Positions 5,401 to 7,204 of a DNA stretch of 7,204 bases are shown here, piece after piece; within the stretch, counting starts at the first letter, position 1; each line of letters opens with the position of its first letter. Under the pieces are notes generated by a model. It saw nothing but the letters and a program-made list of their open reading frames with translations. It searched no databases and was not told the DNA's origin. A program made the position numbers and the translations under genes. The stretch is from an uncultured Clostridia bacterium (GTDB lineage: Bacteria > Bacillota > Clostridia > Oscillospirales > Oscillospiraceae). The DNA is taken from contig CAMHER010000099.1 in the NCBI GenBank assembly GCA_946184215.1, positions 1 to 7,204 of the forward strand. The letters are read 5' to 3'.

Positions 5401-6282
5401 TTGAATAGAAAAGGGAAACGGTTTTTCTCGCTTCTTCTGGCAGCGGTGCTGCTCGTCTCTGCCTCGGCCGCCGTCTGGGCGGAGGGGGACAGCCGTGTTG
5501 TCCTTGGCGCTGACCTGACGGAGGACCAGATCGCAACGGTCTACCGCCTCTTCGGCATTGAGCGCGGGAGCGTGGCGGAGCTGAGCGTGACGAACGCCGA
5601 GGAGCGTTCGTATCTCAAGGACTATGTAGATGAAAAGGTGATCGGCAAATACGCCATCTCCTGCGTATATGTTCAGCTTCTTGGCGAAGGAGAGGGCCTG
5701 GCTGTCGATACCTACAACATCAGCTGGTGTACGGCGGAGATGTACAAGAACGCCCTGGTCACAGCCGGCGTGAAGGACGCGAAGATCATTGTTGCCGCTC
5801 CGTTTGAGGTGAGCGGCACTGCGGCGCTGACGGGTATCTACAAGGCCTACGAGAATATCACGGGCGATGAGCTGGACGAGACGGCAAAGGCCGTCGGCAC
5901 GCAGGAGCTGACGATTACCGGCGAGCTGGCCGAGGAGATCGGCAACCTGGACGCCACCGAGATCGTCACCGGCTTAAAGCAAGTGCTGGGCGAGACGGCG
6001 AAGATGACAGACGATGAGATACGCCGGGAGATCCAAAACCTTGCGCAGGAATACAACGTCACGCTCTCCGAGAGGCAGATCCAGCAGCTGATCGACCTCT
6101 GCCGTTCGCTGGAGGGACTGGATGCCGACTCGCTCCGTGAGCGCGTCGTCGAGGCGCAGGAGACGATCAAAAAGATCGGCGAGGCCAAGGACAAGGCGGT
6201 GGGTTTTTATGAAAAGCTCTCGCAATTCTTCTCTTCGGCTTCCGACTTTTTCTCCCAGGTCAAGGCCCTATTCGGAAAATAA
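5401..6282 (+). CDS. Secreted DUF1002 (YpuA-like) protein
   Basis: This 293-aa protein of the DUF1002 family (B. subtilis YpuA) has no established biochemical function. I place the start at TTG 5401 because a strong AAAGGAGG (5386-5393) lies 7 nt upstream and because this start gives a textbook signal peptide: MNRKGKRFF, a hydrophobic core (LLLAAVLLVSASAA), and a likely cleavage after AVWA (residue 27). The in-frame ATG at 5311 would add 30 unlikely residues encoded partly by the leader hairpin. Family-typical blocks are VVLGADLTEDQ (33-43), ISCVYVQLL (86-94), NISWCTAEMYKNALVTAGVKD (106-126) and VAAPFEVSGTAALTGIYKAYE (131-151). The C-terminal half is helical and charged, and ends with an amphipathic segment (FYEKLSQFFSSASDFFSQVKALFGK). 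There is no LPxTG motif or lipobox, so the protein is probably released or held non-covalently outside the membrane. It stands alone between its own leader region and a strong terminator. No clear sigma-A promoter was found in 5248-5330. Confidence 0.92.
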   Translation: MNRKGKRFFSLLLAAVLLVSASAAVWAEGDSRVVLGADLTEDQIATVYRLFGIERGSVAELSVTNAEERSYLKDYVDEKVIGKYAISCVYVQLLGEGEGLAVDTYNISWCTAEMYKNALVTAGVKDAKIIVAAPFEVSGTAALTGIYKAYENITGDELDETAKAVGTQELTITGELAEEIGNLDATEIVTGLKQVLGETAKMTDDEIRREIQNLAQEYNVTLSERQIQQLIDLCRSLEGLDADSLRERVVEAQETIKKIGEAKDKAVGFYEKLSQFFSSASDFFSQVKALFGK

Positions 6283-6292
6283 CAAAGGCCGT

Positions 6293-6329
6293 AAAAAAGC
6301 AGGTAGTTTTCAAAACTACCTGCTTTTTT
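6293..6329. terminator. Strong bidirectional intrinsic terminator
   Basis: The arms AAAAAAGCAGGTAGTTTT (6293-6310) and AAAACTACCTGCTTTTTT (6312-6329) are a perfect 18-bp inverted repeat, with the loop formed by the central TTTTCAAAA. A GC-containing stem with a T tract on both strands serves the two convergent genes: the ypuA-like gene on plus (stop 10 nt before) and cysS on minus (stop at 6342-6344). Confidence 0.95.
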
Positions 6330-6341
6330 CATATAAACGGG

Positions 6342-7204
6342 TCAGATCCGCTTCCACTTTGCGCCGTGGGGGATGTCGGTCAGCTCGATCCCGGCGGCCT
6401 TCAGCTCGTCGCGGATGCGGTCGGCCTCGGCGAAGTTCTTCTGCTTCTTCGCATCCTGGCGGGCGCGGATCTTCGCTTCGATCTCGGCATCGGCCTCGCC
6501 GCTCTCGGAGATAATCGTAAACTCGCCGGCAACGGCGGCTTCCTTCTTCAGCTCCTCGCGCTTACGGTCGGCCTTTTCGATCAGACTCAGACTCAGCACC
6601 TTGTCAAAGTCCGCGATCGCATAGAGCTTGGTGGCGTCGCTGCATTTGGCCTTGAGCACGTCATAGAGCGCCGTGACGGCAAGAGACGTGTTCACGTCGT
6701 TGTCCAGCGCCGCGCAGAATTTTTCCTTCAGCTGCTGATAGACGGCCTCGTCAATCGCCTCGTCCGAAGGCTTGAGCGCGGCGATGCGCGCGATCAGCTT
6801 GTTATAGGCAAGCTGCGCGTTGTCCAGATTCTCCCACGAGAAGACCAGCGCCTTGCGGTAATGGCTCTGCAGGCAGAAGAAGCGGTAGGCGAGGGGATCA
6901 TAACCCTTCTGCTCAAGCAGCGAGACCGTGAGGAACTCGCCCTTGGACTTGGACATCTTGCCGTCGGAGGTGTTCAGATGCAGCACGTGCATCCAGTAGT
7001 TGCACCACTTGTGGCCGAGATAGGACTCGCTCTGCGCGATCTCGTTGGTGTGGTGCGGGAAGGCGTTGTCGATGCCGCCGCAGTGGATGTCCAGATCCTC
7101 GCCCAGATGCTTCATCGAGATGCCGCTGCATTCGATGTGCCAGCCGGGATAGCCCACGCCCCAGGGGGAATCCCATTTCAGAGCCTGGTCCTCGAACTTG
7201 GACT
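6342..7204 (-). CDS. cysS: Cysteinyl-tRNA synthetase, C-terminal part (partial at window edge)
   Basis: This class I synthetase attaches cysteine to tRNA-Cys in the cytosol. 286 residues are visible, and the reading frame stays open to the window edge (first whole codon at 7202). The first visible residues include KWDSPWG...GYPGWHIECSG, the usual catalytic-domain sequence. The zinc-binding set is present: the Cys in IECSG, then CGGIDNAFPHHTNEIAQSE with its His and Glu ligands. The KMSKS loop is intact in DGKMSKSKGEF. The tail (KKQKNFAEADRIRDELKAAGIELTDIPHGAKWKRI) is the typical end of the family. A GTG at 7157 is an internal Val codon, not a start, because conserved sequence continues upstream of it. 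The full protein is usually about 460-480 aa, so roughly 180 N-terminal residues, including the HIGH motif, lie outside. The gene converges on the bidirectional terminator at 6293-6329. Confidence 0.97.
   Translation of the reverse strand, partial: SKFEDQALKWDSPWGVGYPGWHIECSGISMKHLGEDLDIHCGGIDNAFPHHTNEIAQSESYLGHKWCNYWMHVLHLNTSDGKMSKSKGEFLTVSLLEQKGYDPLAYRFFCLQSHYRKALVFSWENLDNAQLAYNKLIARIAALKPSDEAIDEAVYQQLKEKFCAALDNDVNTSLAVTALYDVLKAKCSDATKLYAIADFDKVLSLSLIEKADRKREELKKEAAVAGEFTIISESGEADAEIEAKIRARQDAKKQKNFAEADRIRDELKAAGIELTDIPHGAKWKRI

Noticed and set aside
6122..6624. Plus-strand frames across the ypuA-like 3' end and cysS.
   Set aside because: They cross the strong terminator and run antisense to cysS, whose motifs are clear.

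Overview
The window looks like chromosomal DNA from a high-GC member of the Clostridia, most likely a gut Oscillospiraceae/Ruminococcaceae relative. Three things suggest this: a large Bacillus/Clostridium-type SRP RNA (with an Alu domain) directly upstream of dnaX, a YpuA-like DUF1002 secreted protein, and coding regions rich in G/C at third positions separated by short AT-rich spacers. The genus is an inference. No phage, insertion sequence or CRISPR array is visible.

Layout: (1) Positions 1-27 hold the 5' end of a tRNA gene read leftward and cut by the window edge. (2) An AT-rich spacer (28-132) carries two back-to-back sigma-A promoters, one for the tRNA and one for the SRP RNA. (3) The SRP RNA gene (about 141-422, inside a longer helix spanning 133-430) is followed without a visible terminator by dnaX (466-2226), ybaB (2262-2606) and a compact family-2 glycoside hydrolase (2629-4320). 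These are closely spaced on one strand and end at a 12-bp hairpin (4321-4350). (4) A small radical SAM/SPASM-type protein (4367-5197) begins right after that hairpin. (5) An AT-rich spacer (5198-5400) holds four 14-bp tandem repeats, a weak possible terminator and a perfect 13-bp hairpin in the presumed leader of the next gene. (6) A secreted DUF1002/YpuA-like protein (5401-6282, TTG start) ends at a strong bidirectional terminator (6293-6329). (7) The convergent 3' part of cysS (cysteinyl-tRNA synthetase) runs off the right edge.

How the genes relate: the first block is housekeeping, covering protein targeting (SRP RNA), the replicative clamp loader (DnaX) and a nucleoid-associated protein (YbaB). 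In many Firmicutes the order is scr-dnaX-ybaB-recR. Here a cytosolic glycosidase occupies the place where recR is expected. The radical SAM protein and the DUF1002 protein look like independent units. I see no clear new defence or biosynthetic system. The most unusual non-coding elements are the 14-bp tandem repeat, the leader hairpin before the ypuA-like gene, the hairpin set just before the radical SAM ribosome-binding site, and a possible -1 slippery site in dnaX.
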